Positions 1-11,955 of a DNA stretch of 64,000 nucleotides are shown piece by piece. Each line of letters begins with the position of its first letter. Positions within the stretch are counted from its first letter, which is position 1. The notes under the pieces are model-generated. The model had not been told where the DNA came from. It did no database searches and saw only the letters and a list, made by a program, of their open reading frames with translations. This stretch comes from Amphibalanus amphitrite (taxonomy: Eukaryota; Arthropoda; Thecostraca; Balanomorpha; Balanidae), in the NCBI RefSeq assembly GCF_019059575.1, contig NW_024881571.1:310001-374000 (forward strand), written 5' to 3'. Made by a program: the position numbers and the translations under genes.

Positions 1-424
1 GGGGAGGCGTTGAGCGGACCCCATCGGTTTTTCGTGAGTAACTCGCGTAAAAACCGTCCGATCGCGACGAAACTTTCAATACCCCCGATTTTATCAATTT
101 TACACCTACCCTGAAAATTTCATGGCCCTGACCCAAATGACCTTTGACCTGTGACCTAGGTATTTCTCGAGACCATGTTTGGCCCGAATCGCGATTCGGC
201 GTATGTCGGCTCGCATTGGCCGCGCGTTTGCAGTCTTTACGTGGCTTCAAGCGTTGAAAAATGTGATATGATGCTGGTCCCATGCATTAGGGTGGGTGTC
301 AAGGTCACCTGAAGGTCAGGTCAGCTCAATGACCTTTGATGACCTCGGTTCACTTTTTCGAGTTTTACATGTTTCTAGGCTAGTTTTTGGAGCTGATTTC
401 GAATTTAGCAACCATTTGAACATT
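1..424. repeat. Partial AGGTCA-rich family element at the left edge
   Basis: Shows the same order as the TTAA elements at 59224 and 62917: a GGTTTTT..AAAAACC hairpin (about 24-58), TATCAATTTTACACCT.., then clusters of TGACCT/AGGTCA. The termini are outside the window or lost. Confidence 0.6.
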
Positions 425-425
425 A

Positions 426-1770
426 CAGCTGGGGGTGTAACGAAATTATCCGGACACCTTTCTTCCCGCTGTAATTAAAAAGCAAAACATTCTGGTACTT
501 TTTCTTTTAACTGAGCATGTAGCCACCTTTCATAAAAACACAGTGGCGAATGTTCTGGAGCATTTCAGCCACTGGATTCTCCAGCACACTGGCTTTAATG
601 CGACGCCCTCTAAACCTGTGCCTGCGGTTGGGCGGTGCTTGTGGCGGGCGTCTCTTCAGTCACCTGCTGAACAAGAGCCCACAGGTTTTCGATTGAATTG
701 GGATCGCGACTTTTTCCAAGTCATAAGCGTTAGCCCAGAATGATTGAAGGTTCTATCGGCATCACTTCCCGTTCTTTTAGGGACTTTTAAGTAGCGCGCC
801 GCCCCGCATGAAGACAGCGTGGCTTGAATCAGGCACCATGACCAGTGCGCGTTCAGAAACCGAGCCCTCCTATACCGTCTGGTTGAGCGACTCCAACCAA
901 TTAGGACATAGTGTCACAAAATACCGCGTTCAACGTCAAGTATTACCGGAGCAACATACTGGCCAATGAATGGTTGGCAACCATTCATTGGCCAGTATGT
1001 TGCTCCGGTAATACTTGACGTTGATCGCGGTATTTTGTGACACTATGTCCTATTGGAGCATCGCTAGGCAGCTGAACATGCTCCAGTTCTGGATATTGTC
1101 CGGATGTTTGACGGCGGCGAAGGCCAGCAAGTTCGAGCGGCTGGCCGCCCATACATGGCCGATTTGACGGTTCAAAGGATAATACAGCTCGAACGGCTAC
1201 CCATCCAACCAGACCACCTCACCCTTATCTTTGTTCAACCAGTGGACGCGATCTGGCGTGAGGCGAAAGGTGGTGAACTGGTTATTTTCCCGTCAGTTTG
1301 ATTGGTGCCGTTTTCTTGCTGCTATCTTGATGACTCTCCTCACCACTTGACAAAGGGCGGCTTTTGTGGTCGCGACCGGGCTGAATCTGCCACCAAAGTC
1401 CCAGCTTATTACGCCTCAGGCAGATGTGCAATTGGCTGCTGCTGATGTCCAGCTGCTGGCAGAGCAGCTTCTGGCTCATGACGCCGTGGATGCCGCTATG
1501 CAATTTTACCACGAAAGGAGAGATTGTATCCCTTTCTCGCAACTGCCTTGGACGAAAACTACCGTGTGAACCCGTCTGTGAATCGACTCCTCCTACTCAG
1601 AGCAACAGTCACACTCACATGACAAGGTCAGGTCACTGCTGAGTTGAAAAACCGATAGCAGAGGCACGTATTCGTCCAATATTCCCACTTCTAACATCAG
1701 AAAGGATTAGGAAACTGCGCAAACAGATATGGCGAAAAAATAGATGCCCGGATAATTTCGTTACACCCTG
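426..1770 (-). mobile_element. Decayed Tc1-type transposon
   Basis: Inverted ends share GGGTGTAACGAAATTATCCGG (left 433-453, right 1749-1768 reversed, with a few differences). They are flanked by TA (424-425, 1771-1772), the target of Tc1/mariner elements. On the minus strand, broken transposase pieces are readable: VVWLDGS..ELYYPLNRQ..HVWA around 1100-1250 and SRDPNSIENLWALVQQV at 665-711, the Tc1 DDE signature. Several frameshifts make it inactive. A 147-bp palindrome is inserted in it. Confidence 0.75.
904..1050. mobile_element. 147-bp palindromic MITE inside the Tc1 remnant
   Basis: Two about 72-bp arms are nearly exact reverse complements, from GGACATAGTGTCACAAAATA to its inverse, with a loop of only a few bases. 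It is flanked by TA on both sides (902-903, 1051-1052), consistent with mobilisation by a TA-specific transposase. Confidence 0.8.
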
Positions 1771-1772
1771 TA

Positions 1773-3600
1773 CTGAAGTAGTTTCGGTGCCTTCGTAACA
1801 AGTTACGAAGCTGTCAGAGAAAAAATAGCGTTCTGGCCCTCCAACTTTTGCTGATTTGTATAGAACTTCGTTGCTTAGCAAACCACTATGTTGTTCGCAT
1901 TAAGGAGCTTTGAAATGTCTGTGTAATTCAAAATGTTAGTTCTGTAATTTAGAGAAATGATTCAGTGTTGCACATAATCTAACTTAACAACCGAGCATTG
2001 CAGGTTTGACGGCTTTTTGCCCCACCACCTTCCCTGGAAAAGCTCCACCCTTGCATATGGGGCAAAGCATAAGGGACAAAAACACAAAACAAGACAGATA
2101 AAAAACAAAACAAAATGAACTCATTACCTAATGAAGTTCAGTCTGGAGCAAAAACATAGGTAATAGGTATCTATGTCAAATTAGAATGAAAGATTAAAAT
2201 CAACCTGACCAGGCCTTACGGTCTGACCTGGTCCTAACCGCCTTACTTCACCTAACCAATTCAACCTAAGCTAGGTACCACAACACCTGCAGAGGTACCT
2301 TCCTGGAAAATGACGCCCAGGGAGGTGTCCAACTTTTTGGAATATTACCATGATTGCTTGTCAAAATGTGTGTCATCATGGCCATGCTCTTGTTTGACAA
2401 GTGATTTATAATAAATGTGACATTCAAAAATGGTCTCCTGACTGTTGAGTGATCAGAATATTCAAATAATCAGGGTACAACGCTGTGCATAATAGTGCAA
2501 ACTAATCATGTTGTTTTGTGTAGGCCCTCTGCGCATTAGGTATGTATTGTGTACACTGCCATGTGCACCTTAAGGGAAAAAGTGACTGGTGGTACATGAC
2601 AAAGGGTTGTGCAACAGTGAAGTTCATGCCCTTGGTCTTGCTGGTGCCAAATGCCTATAGCTATAGCAGGATCAGTGAGGGTTGTAGACATGCTAATTAC
2701 ACTGTGCATTGAAGATATTGGCACAAAGTTCATCCATAATTACTATGCTTAACACCTAATGTAAGAAGCAATATAAATGCCCAGATGATACAGCTCTTTG
2801 GTCAACATCACACAAATTTATTGACATATTTTGCAGGTACATATTCACATTCATAGCAAATACTTTCGATTTGATCAATAATTAGGTGCTAGTAAGCTTG
2901 TATTTTTGTAGGTACAACAATGACCATACATTAAATCATAAAACAACCTTCTCGTGGCATTCATTGCATACCTTTTTACCGAACAAGTACCTGTCTACCA
3001 TGCAATGACTCTAAATTTTGTCCGCAATCCACCTATATCTCAACTGACACATTGAAATTGAAATACCCTAACAAAACCTAGAACTGTACATAAGAAGAAT
3101 GCAATACTACAAGAACTATGAAGTTCTGAAGTTATTCTCACATGCTGGAATGTTGAAACTTTACTTTTGTCGTCCATTTCCACGTTTGATTGAGCCATCA
3201 TATAGAACTGTTTTCGCTCTTCAGTCATAAGCAATTGCACAAATCTTGAATTTTTACACATCATCTTGAACCATGCTCCAGTCTTTCCAACAAGGTACTA
3301 TGGAACATCAAAGCATTTTTGATTTGTTACAACAGCTTCAGATCATGATGATAGGCTTGAAATTTCAGTTTGTTACACCATTTGCCAGACAAACCTCGAC
3401 AACATGTGTATCAATTCCCAAAATAAGCAAATATCAGTATTTGCAGTTTCCACACAATATTTCATTAAATTATTCGATTTTTATATCAAGAAACTCAAAT
3501 AATCCACAAATTGTTATTGAAACACTCCCACTTCAAGAGCTCACAGCAAGAACAATACAAGTTCAGAAGCAAACAAACATTGCGCCAGATTTCGTATGAA
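1773..3600. other. AT-rich gene-free DNA
   Basis: No splice-supported frame, transposon ends or RNA gene recognised. Short open frames at 2536-2733, 3040-3264 and 3273-3599 lack protein-like composition. Confidence 0.5.
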
Positions 3601-3734
3601 ACGCGCCATCATCTTGAAGTTTCTACCACAGACGGTAGTTCAACCGCAGCCGTAGTGCAAAAACCCCTGCCCACCTTACCCCACGGCGGAGCTCGGTTGC
3701 AATTTGTAAATACGCGTATAAACTCACACTTCCC

Positions 3735-3860
3735 GTCCGCTGATTGGTCAGGAAATGATGACGTCACTGGGAGCGGCACGTGACGTTTGAGGGTGATGTG
3801 ACGGACGAGATTTGACAGTCGTGCGTCTTTGCTGCAGTGGTATCGGTTAGGTATGTAACT
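3735..3860 (+). promoter_or_regulatory. Promoter-like cluster: CCAAT, CRE, E-box
   Basis: An inverted CCAAT (3743-3747) lies 12 bp from a perfect CRE, TGACGTCA (3759-3766), then CACGTG (3777-3782). A possible donor, AG|GTATGT, follows at about 3850. No coding exon could be attached downstream. Confidence 0.35.
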
Positions 3861-3870
3861 TTTGCAGCGA

Positions 3871-5157
3871 GGTGATATGTGCTGCTGAATATGATATACA
3901 CAGTAGATAAACTATCAAAACTGAAAAAGTATACACATGAATCACCCAATCTATGGAATGACGTCATTATTGTGATGCCACAAAATGCTAGGAGAGACGA
4001 GTACCTACTAATCTAACCTGACTCAGGTATATGGTGACTCAGGCAGGCCTCGCCTAATCTCAGGTGACCTCAGATGGGCGAGTCGAGAGTCGAGAGTCGA
4101 GGCAGTCTGAATCTGCGACTCCCGGGGCCGGAATGACGTCAAACGGGGGTGGGCCGAGCCACTCCCTTACAGCACCTCCGGCCTAGGTGACGTCATCAGG
4201 GCAGGTGCCATCACCTGGTGATATCATATGTAGGTGATTGTGCGACTACTCTCTCCCTCAGATCTCAGTCGTGAGGTAAAATAAATTTGCGCCTAACCTG
4301 AATAACTGTGCTTTGTAAAAAAAAAATGGATGGGCACGATTGTAGGTACGCGTCTAAACTCCGAATCGCATAGTTATAACGCAGTCAACCAATGCTCACT
4401 GTCCTTGAGAGAATATCTCCATCGGTCTTTTTTTCTTCACTTGCTATTAACACTCTTTGCCTGCCCTGGTCGATGGTCCATAACTAAATACTATTTAGCC
4501 AGTGGCCACATACGACCAATTCAGTTATAGCGCTGACTTCCGGCCACATCGAGCCTGGTATCCTTCCATTGTTTTGCTTGGTCCGAAATCACCTCTCAGT
4601 TGCTTAGGAACCATCCCTTGCTGTGTCGTATGCAGTGACTTATGCTTGGTCATGCATGGTTAGCGGAGCTTGTGGAGCAGTTCCAAGTTCGCACGGTACA
4701 TAAATATTTGTTGTCCAGTGCAACACTGCGCCCTAGATTTATGTTATGCTAACCCAGTTTTCAATTGAGTTTTGCTTGGACTGATTTTTGTGTACTGACC
4801 ACTGGCAAGATTGGGTTGTTTCTATTTACAAACCGTCTAATGCTTTTTGAGCGTATTTTATAAAAAATGGCATGTCTTCTGAGTAAACCAACGCTTATAA
4901 TGTGACTGTGCGCACTGCGCATTACACAACGTTTTTATTGGCACATGGTTATGCTTTGCACCGTCACATCGCTTATCTTGTCATCGCGTCGCAGAAACAA
5001 TGTAAAAGAGTTATCAGAAATATTAGACTTTGTAATCCAGTGCCATTCAATCTAAGAAAACGTAAGATAAATGCTACATTTATAGAGCTTCCCTGCAGTG
5101 CCTCGCTTCCGATGACTGCTCTACGCCCGATTGACTTCCGACGTAAAACAGAAGGTC
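3871..5157. other. Gene-free DNA between promoter-like cluster and palindrome
   Basis: Contains AGTCGAG direct repeats (about 4080-4105) and further TGACGTCA-like sites (about 4135, 4187). No gene or element ends seen. Confidence 0.4.
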
Positions 5158-5161
5158 ACCT

Positions 5162-6778
5162 GGGGCGTTCCACGACAAATCGACAAATAAAAAATTAAAT
5201 TTGCACCCTCATATTTTATTCTTCGTTGAAAACTGGTGTAAGGGGTTGTGATGGGCGGGGAAGCCAGCTGTGGCAAGGATTTTTTTCTTCGAACAACAGT
5301 TTCCGAGATATAGCCTCGGGCAATTCTTGGATTTCGCGCTGCAGCCCTATGTTTGGCGGCCTATAACTCAGAAACTATTGGTTTTTTACGATAAAAACTT
5401 TATATGTTTCAACTCACAATTAACCAACAAACATTTTGGCTATCTCGGATTTTCAATTTTTGAAAATTTTGATCACGTGACCTTTTGTCCTATTTTTCGA
5501 AGAGTGACCTTGATATTTTCCCCACTGAAAGTTGCAATTTTGTCTGATGACGATTAAAGCCTTATCTATTGTTATTCTAATGCGATAATAAAAATAGTGG
5601 TTATCGCCCTGCGTTGACCTCAGGTCAGGTCATTTTTATGACCTGTCCATTATTACGAGCGGGAGCGACAGCGAGATCTCGAGAATAAAGCAAGATAGCG
5701 ACAAGCGGTAAACGGTAAAGGGTACACACGGATCAGGTCTATAATTTTTACTGAGGTCATTTTCAGGTCAGGTCAAAGATGACGTCACAGGAGCTAAAAG
5801 GAAGTCAAAATAGCGGCACTATACATATATATGAAGTTTTTCTCGAATAACTTTCAAGGTATCCCAGCTAGGAACAAACTAATAGCACCATCGTGATCCT
5901 CTCGTCGATCCGCATCGAAACATATGTATGTTGACCTCGAAAGGTCGAAAGGTCAGAAGTTGACCTTAGGTCACGTGATCTAGGGTCAACTTTTGACCTT
6001 TCGACCTTTCGAGGTCAACATACATATGTTTCGATGCGGATCGACGAGAGGATCACGATGGTGCTATTAGTTTGTTCCTAGCTGGGATACCTTGTAAGTT
6101 ATTCGAGAAAAACTTCATATATATGTGTAGTGCCGCTATTTTGACTTCCTTTTAGCTCCTGTGACGTCATCTTTGACCTGACCTGAAAATGACCTCAGTA
6201 AAAATTATAGACCTGATCCGTGTGTACCCTTAACCGTTTACCGCTTGTCGCTATCTTGCTTTATTCTCGAGATCTCGCTGTCGCTCCCGCTCGTAATAAT
6301 GGACAGGTCATAAAAATGACCTGACCTGAGGTCAACGCAGGGCGATAACCACTTCTTTTATTATCGCATATGAATGACAATCGATAAGGCTTTAATCGTC
6401 ATCAGACAAAATTGCAACTTTCAGTGGGGAAAATATCAAGGTCACGCTTCGAAAAATAGGACAAAAGGTCACGTGATCAAAATTTTCAAAAATTGAAAAT
6501 CCGAGATAGCCAAAATGTTTGTTGGTTGATTGTGAGTTGAACCATATGAAGTTTTTATCGTAAAAAACCAATAGTTTCTGAGTTATAGGCCACCAAACAT
6601 AGGGCTGCAGCGCGAACTCCAAGAATTGCCCGAGGCTATATCTCGGAAACCGTTGTTCGAAGAAAAAAATCCTTGCCACAGCTGGCTTCCCCGCCCATCA
6701 CAACCCATTAGACCAATTTTAAGCAAAAAATAAAATATGAGGGTGCAGGGCACTTGTCGATTTGTCGTGGAACGCCCC
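5162..6778. mobile_element. 1.6-kb near-perfect palindromic foldback element
   Basis: The two arms (about 5162-5970 and 5979-6778) are almost exact reverse complements around a central TCACGTGA (5971-5978). The ends are GGGGCGTTCCACGACAAATC and its inverse. A 4-bp ACCT flanks both sides (5158-5161, 6779-6782) and may be the target duplication. Both arms encode the same 95-codon open frame in opposite directions (5270-5557 plus, 6392-6679 minus), a consequence of the palindrome rather than evidence of a gene. The arms contain the AGGTCA-rich family sequence, including AGATCTCGAGAA and AAGATGACGTCA. Confidence 0.85.
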
Positions 6779-7039
6779 ACCTCCTCTAAGCTCCTGTCAC
6801 CCTGAATATGTATTTCTCTTGTCTCCTAGACGACGAAAGACGCGCGACTGCACTGTACGGGAAACGGTACAGATCGTTTTACCGACATCCGGTACGAGTT
6901 GTTTCTGGAGATATGAAAATCTGTTAACTGACAGCGGGGTGGCGGCATAGCGGACTATTTACAGTAAGAGAAGAAGCAGTCCAGTGTGTTCAAGTGTTCT
7001 GTGTTCTTTCATAAGAACCCTTGAATTATCTAACGGCCT

Positions 7040-7470
7040 CGATGATTAGATAATGGAGAGTCAGCTTTATAGTGCGGTTCGGGGAGTGTTTTGGCAGGCT
7101 CGGGGAGCAGGGAGAGGGCACGTGGACGGGCTGCACGGAGGTTCCGGCGGCGGCGCGGCGGGCGACTGTGTATTTTTAGACCGGCCGTGGCCGCGGCTGG
7201 CCAACTGTGGCTGGCTGGCCTCCCTATATACCCGGCGACCTGCTGCCACTCTCTGCGGTGGCCTGACGACCCTGGAGTGGAGACCGCTGCGCCGGACCTC
7301 GGCTGCCCGCGCTCGGCCCCCAGTCCAGTTATGATAGCGTGCATACTGGCGCTGGCAGCAGGGCCGACCCGCTCCGTCCTCCAATGTTTAGTCTATGGAA
7401 GCAAACGCTGCTCTCAGAGGCTGACGACATCGTGTCACTCTCTCTGAGAGAGAGAGAGAGCGCAGCCGAC
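7040..7470 (+). promoter_or_regulatory. CpG-rich stretch with a TATA-like box
   Basis: GC-rich, CpG-dense DNA contains CCCTATATACCC (7222-7233). About 100 bp downstream, a 38-codon frame from the ATG at 7331 begins with a hydrophobic stretch, MIACILALAAG, then hits a stop. A (GA)n tract follows (7445-7461). It could be a promoter with an upstream ORF or first exon. No continuation was found. Confidence 0.25.
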
Positions 7471-7949
7471 TCGTCTGCCGTCAATGGCCTGGCGTTCGTC
7501 GCCGTATAATCCATAAAGGATCGCGGCTTTATTGAATGGCGACAGAGGTCTATGTTCGGCGCCGAACTCGTCCATTTGCGATACCGAGAAGCGACCCACC
7601 GCACTGTGCTGGCGCGCGCGGCATTCTGAGGAAACTGCGAAGTATGCGTGTGATGTCGCACGCCAGCTTTTGATGTCAAAGTCCGACCTGACATTCGCCA
7701 AGGCTTTGTCCCTGCACATGGGGGCTATAACATCGTTTTTGCTCCGAGGACAGGTGACCACCCGATCACGTGTAGCGTGGCTCCTGGGTGACCTTCCATT
7801 GGTGTAATAACACCGGTTATCAGGCCGATATCTGTCCCTCCCGCCCCGCGTCGACACTATACCGTCGACATCGACTACTGACCCGCACCGGCGCGAGGTC
7901 ACCGTCGAACGCGACAAAAAAAAAAAAACGCCCCAGATGGGTAGTTATG

Positions 7950-8290
7950 CACACAGAAAAATATTAACACCGTTAGCGGTGTAATTGTACAGTACATATC
8001 TGAGCACTTGAGGAAAGTTAATTTAGTCCCTTCCCCGCTTAAATTACTCGCGCTTCTAAATGAACACCAGGAAGAAGGTAATAGAACACTGTTAGGAGGG
8101 TTGGGTGTTTTGCTACACGTAGTAAAACACCCAACCCTCCTAACAGTGTTCTATTACCTTCTTCCTGGTGTTCATTTAGAAGCGCGAGTAATTTAAGCGG
8201 GGAAGGGACTAAATTAACTTTCCTCAAGTGCTCAGATATGTAGGTACTGTGCAATTACACCGCTAACGGTGTCAATATTTTTATGTGTGT
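7950..8290. mobile_element. 0.34-kb palindromic MITE-like element
   Basis: Arms of about 165 bp (7950-8114, 8121-8289) are almost exact reverse complements around TACACGTA. The outer parts read AAAAATATTRACACCGTTAG and its inverse. Both strands therefore show the same short open frame (8008-8196 plus, 8039-8254 minus). Target duplication not resolved. Confidence 0.85.
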
Positions 8291-8429
8291 GGGTCTGCGT
8301 AATCGTCGCCACTTACGCCGACGATGGCGACGATTCACTTTTAATTGCTGTTGTGAAACCAGTTGTCGCGGCAGCGCACCGGCTGTTTTGTCGACTTCCA
8401 GCGTCCTTGATTCGTTTGCGTCAGCATAA

Positions 8430-8610
8430 TTAGACTCGCCCCGACTCACCCCGACCCACCTCAACTCACCTCATCCCACTCCGACTCACCCCAACTCACT
8501 CCAACTCGTCCCGCTTCGGCTCAACTTCAACATCCCCAGTTTGTTTCGCCTCACATCTCCTCGACTTGGCTCCGCGCGGCTCAGGTCTAGTCGATTCGGC
8601 TCGTTCGGGC
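8430..8610. repeat. Degenerate CNACTCACCCC minisatellite
   Basis: About a dozen imperfect 10-11-bp units of the type CGACTCACCC / CAACTCACCT, fading into CGGCTCNNNT units. Confidence 0.6.
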
Positions 8611-9146
8611 GCTCTCCTTACCGGATCCGTTTGGCAAACGAGCTGGCCCCTCCACTCCATCGAACGATAGCGCTGCTTGGCACCAAGCACCGGGGGAGCG
8701 ACGACCGTGGTTCCGGCTATAGGCACTAGGCAGCCCTCGATCGACGGGGATGGCGGCAGTGAGCTGATGGCTGGTACAAACTGCCAAGTTTTGGGACAAA
8801 TATATGTCACGCAAGTTATTCGGTCGTCGCTGGCATTTCAGTGCTATAGACTTGGCTATTGTCTGCTATTAGTGCTATCAGTGTTATAGGTATGCTGAAC
8901 GTGCGATAGTTATCGCTAAACCTGTTCAGTCGAAAGAATGAGGCAAGTTTTAGCACGTAAAGAAGCTCGGTGAGTGACGTATTTGAGCGGCACTTCACGC
9001 GCGGCAAAACGTTGGGGTCTAGCGGGGCGGAGGGTCTGCACTGACACTCAAATGCCATGAAGCCTTACCTTCTACTCAGATACCATGTAACGGCCTGGCC
9101 GACTTGACCTGTGACCTCCAATCGCAGCTCAGCCTCCCCCCACTCT

Positions 9147-9235
9147 GTGCGTACCGATAGTGCACGCCCGCCAGTCCGTACCGATAGTGGACGCAGGTGT
9201 GCCCGCCGACCCGTACCGATAGTGGAGGTCAGGAC
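9147..9235. repeat. Three imperfect tandem units with GTACCGATAGTG
   Basis: CGTACCGATAGTGSASG occurs at about 9149, 9177 and 9211, separated by GC-rich CGCCCGCC spacers. Unit length is 28-34 bp. Confidence 0.65.
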
Positions 9236-11953
9236 GACCGCGACCCGTGCTATCAGAGCTGTAATCTGCTTAGCGGGGGCGGCGCACCCAATTCCCTGAG
9301 GCGATGCCCTCTGCCGACGACGGTATTGGCTGCCTCGCCAACGCTTATCGGAGTTCGCGGACGCGGCTTATCTGGTGTATCGGGCTTATACGGAAACCGT
9401 CCAGGATCTGCTCAAGAAGAAAAAATGTTACCGCGCGCTTATGCGCAGTTTACGGAGTACGGTGCTCATTCCATACTTCCCATAACATAGTTACACAGCT
9501 TGTTGATCCAGTTTCTGGTACAGGTAATACTAAAATACCTACTGCGCGGCAGTTTTTATGGGCACTGACTTCCTGGTCGCTCCAAGGCTGATAGTCGGGT
9601 TTGCCTGTGTCTGCTTTGACTGATAAATGTGACCAGGCTGTCTGACCGGGGGTGATTCGGTCTCCAAACCTGTCTGGCAGATAAGGCAGTAGACGGTACC
9701 TATCCTCAGTCACTCAGTGGATGATTGTCCCCGAATTTAGGTTAGGTCTCCGGTGGGTCTGTGTCGGGACTTCCCCCTCACCCTCCTTGAACCTCTCCGG
9801 ATTCTGAATACCCCAGTCGGTTCCTGATTGGAGAGGCTGAATCACCATTCTCTGATCGGTGATAACTGTTCTCCCGAATATTAAAACACCGCAGTCGCTA
9901 CCCACTCTCAGCCTTCGAAGGTCACGCCCTGACCCTCAGGCTTTCGGTCTGTATCTGAAACTTCCCCTTCTCCAGCAGTAGGGAAGAGTGGTGCTGGAGT
10001 TTGTCTGATACCGGCCAGGGAAACGAGATTTGGCCGGTTACGACCTCTAACCGAGATGAGTTGGCCGCTTAATGACGACATCGAGTGTCTGTGACACTGT
10101 GTCAGCCGACGGGTATGCGCCGCGGGCTCCTCCGCGTCTGGTGCAGGAGAGATGGAGCTCCTCGGGAAGAGACAGCTCCTGAACGGGGAGACGGCTGTCC
10201 ATGGACCGTTGCACCTAGGAGACAGCTGTTCCTGGACCGCCGGAGGGGAGAGACGGCTGTTCCTCTCTGCAGTTGCTGCAGAAAGCTGAGAGACGGCGGT
10301 CACGGCACCCATGGGAGCACTGCTCCGAACTGATCAAGGGCTCCAGACGACCATTGACGAATATTGGCACGATGGGTTATAGCTCGGAGGCGATTGCAAG
10401 GTGTTGTAGTGCATCGTTTCTTCATTTCCCGTCAGCTTATAATTTCTTTAGCTGTTTGCAGCTAGAGCGGCTACAAGCAGGAAAAACAGTTGAACATTTC
10501 AAACGCGCTCTACCTACCCTATAGCTGTGAAGAGAACTTCTTCTGTAGTAAAACCCAAAACGATTCTGGCTGTCGTCACGAATTCTATTCAAGCCGAGAT
10601 GCGTCGCACATTCCACTGTGATCTTACCTTGATGTCATGCACCTGAGCTGCAATCTCATGCAGTGATGCCAATGACAAACCGTTTTAACTGATATCATAA
10701 AGGAGATATGATACATCCGGTCCAAGCCGATAACACCATTTCTATAGCCAACTAGACGTATTGCGATAGCCGTATGCAACTGGATATTTATTTATACGCC
10801 CAACATTGAGGCAGATTTGTAACCTAGGAAATGGGTTGTTCCCTCATCCTGCCTTTTGCAACAATCCCTTTTCCTCCGTTCACAATTACGCGTAATCCGA
10901 CCTTAATTGTATTGCATAACGTCAAAAAATAAAAAGAGAGCAGCTAGGCTTGGCTGGAGATCTAAGGAAAAACAAAAACAGATGAGCTACCGCTGCTTCC
11001 TTGTGCTGTATTGATTTTCTGATGAGCCCTATCTCCAGCACAGCACCGTCGCCGTTTCTCGGGAAAATCGGCAGATGATCCCAATGGATTCCGTCAGTGA
11101 TATAACGAGAAACCGGGGCGACAGAAGTGGCGCATTGACAAGAGCATGGCTGTGGGGACTGATGGACAGAGACGTCATATCGGAGGGGCTGACGCAAGAG
11201 CACCGCCGCCGGGTAATAAATGGATCACGGCTGAGACTAATAATGACGCTGCCGAGACACGAGAAGTCAGCCAGCGTGAATGAGAGATGTCTCATCAATC
11301 GGGAGTTGCTTCACCTCGCGAGGGAGGGCTGTATCCGGCATGTCGGTCTTCGCTGCTGGAGTGACGCTACAAATGTGCGGCCAAGTAAGCTCGTCTTTGA
11401 TACCAGGACGTGAGGTATTTCCAGCTTACGTTGCGTAGACATCTAAATCGGCTGATTTGTCGGTGCTGGTGGAGCTGGAAAACACCGGTGAGATCTGAAC
11501 TGCGTAGAAATACCGCTGAAACTGACCTAACCCGTTTGAGAAAAACAACCACCCGGCTGCCTCGTCAGCGCATTGGCGCTGGCTCCGCGGTGGTCTGCGG
11601 TTTCCAAAACAGCATAGTTCCGAGCCCGGCGGTGGGTTGCCAGCCTGGCGCTCCGCTGCAGCTAGCGCTCCGCTGCAGCCTTGACCCCCGCTTGATCGGC
11701 TCGCTCCGCCAAGTCCCGGGCTGATCCCACTGCGGTGCCCTTCGTGGTCAATTTCCTGCTATTGGTGGCCGTAAATCGGCTTTATTCTGCAGACAGCGGT
11801 CAGCCATGTCGGGCTTGTTATGCTGGACGGTAGCGGTCTCAGTCCTGGATCACCGCGGACAAAACCGCCGCCAGGTCTGACTTGGAGCTGAGCTCGAGCG
11901 ATACAAAGACCCTTAGCAAGCTGTCGCATCAATTTATGCAGTTGTAGCAATCG
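9236..11953. other. Gene-free stretch with one degenerate tandem
   Basis: No supported gene. At about 10140-10290, four loosely related units of GAGACRGCTGTYC lie in GC-rich DNA and give spurious open frames on both strands. No transposon ends recognised. Confidence 0.4.
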
Positions 11954-11955
11954 TA

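Noticed and set aside
5270-5557. 95-aa protein encoded twice (5270-5557 plus, 6392-6679 minus)
   Set aside because: Duplicated only because the DNA is a palindrome. Noncoding arms match equally well, and no family is recognised.
7067-7447. Several Arg/Ala-rich open frames on both strands
   Set aside because: Expected from CpG-rich DNA read in any frame; no splice or domain support.
8008-8254. Identical short peptides on both strands
   Set aside because: Same cause: the 7950-8290 palindrome. No start context or family.
9450-10312. Chain of minus-strand frames as a possible gene
   Set aside because: No consistent phases or splice sites, and composition tracks local GC content.
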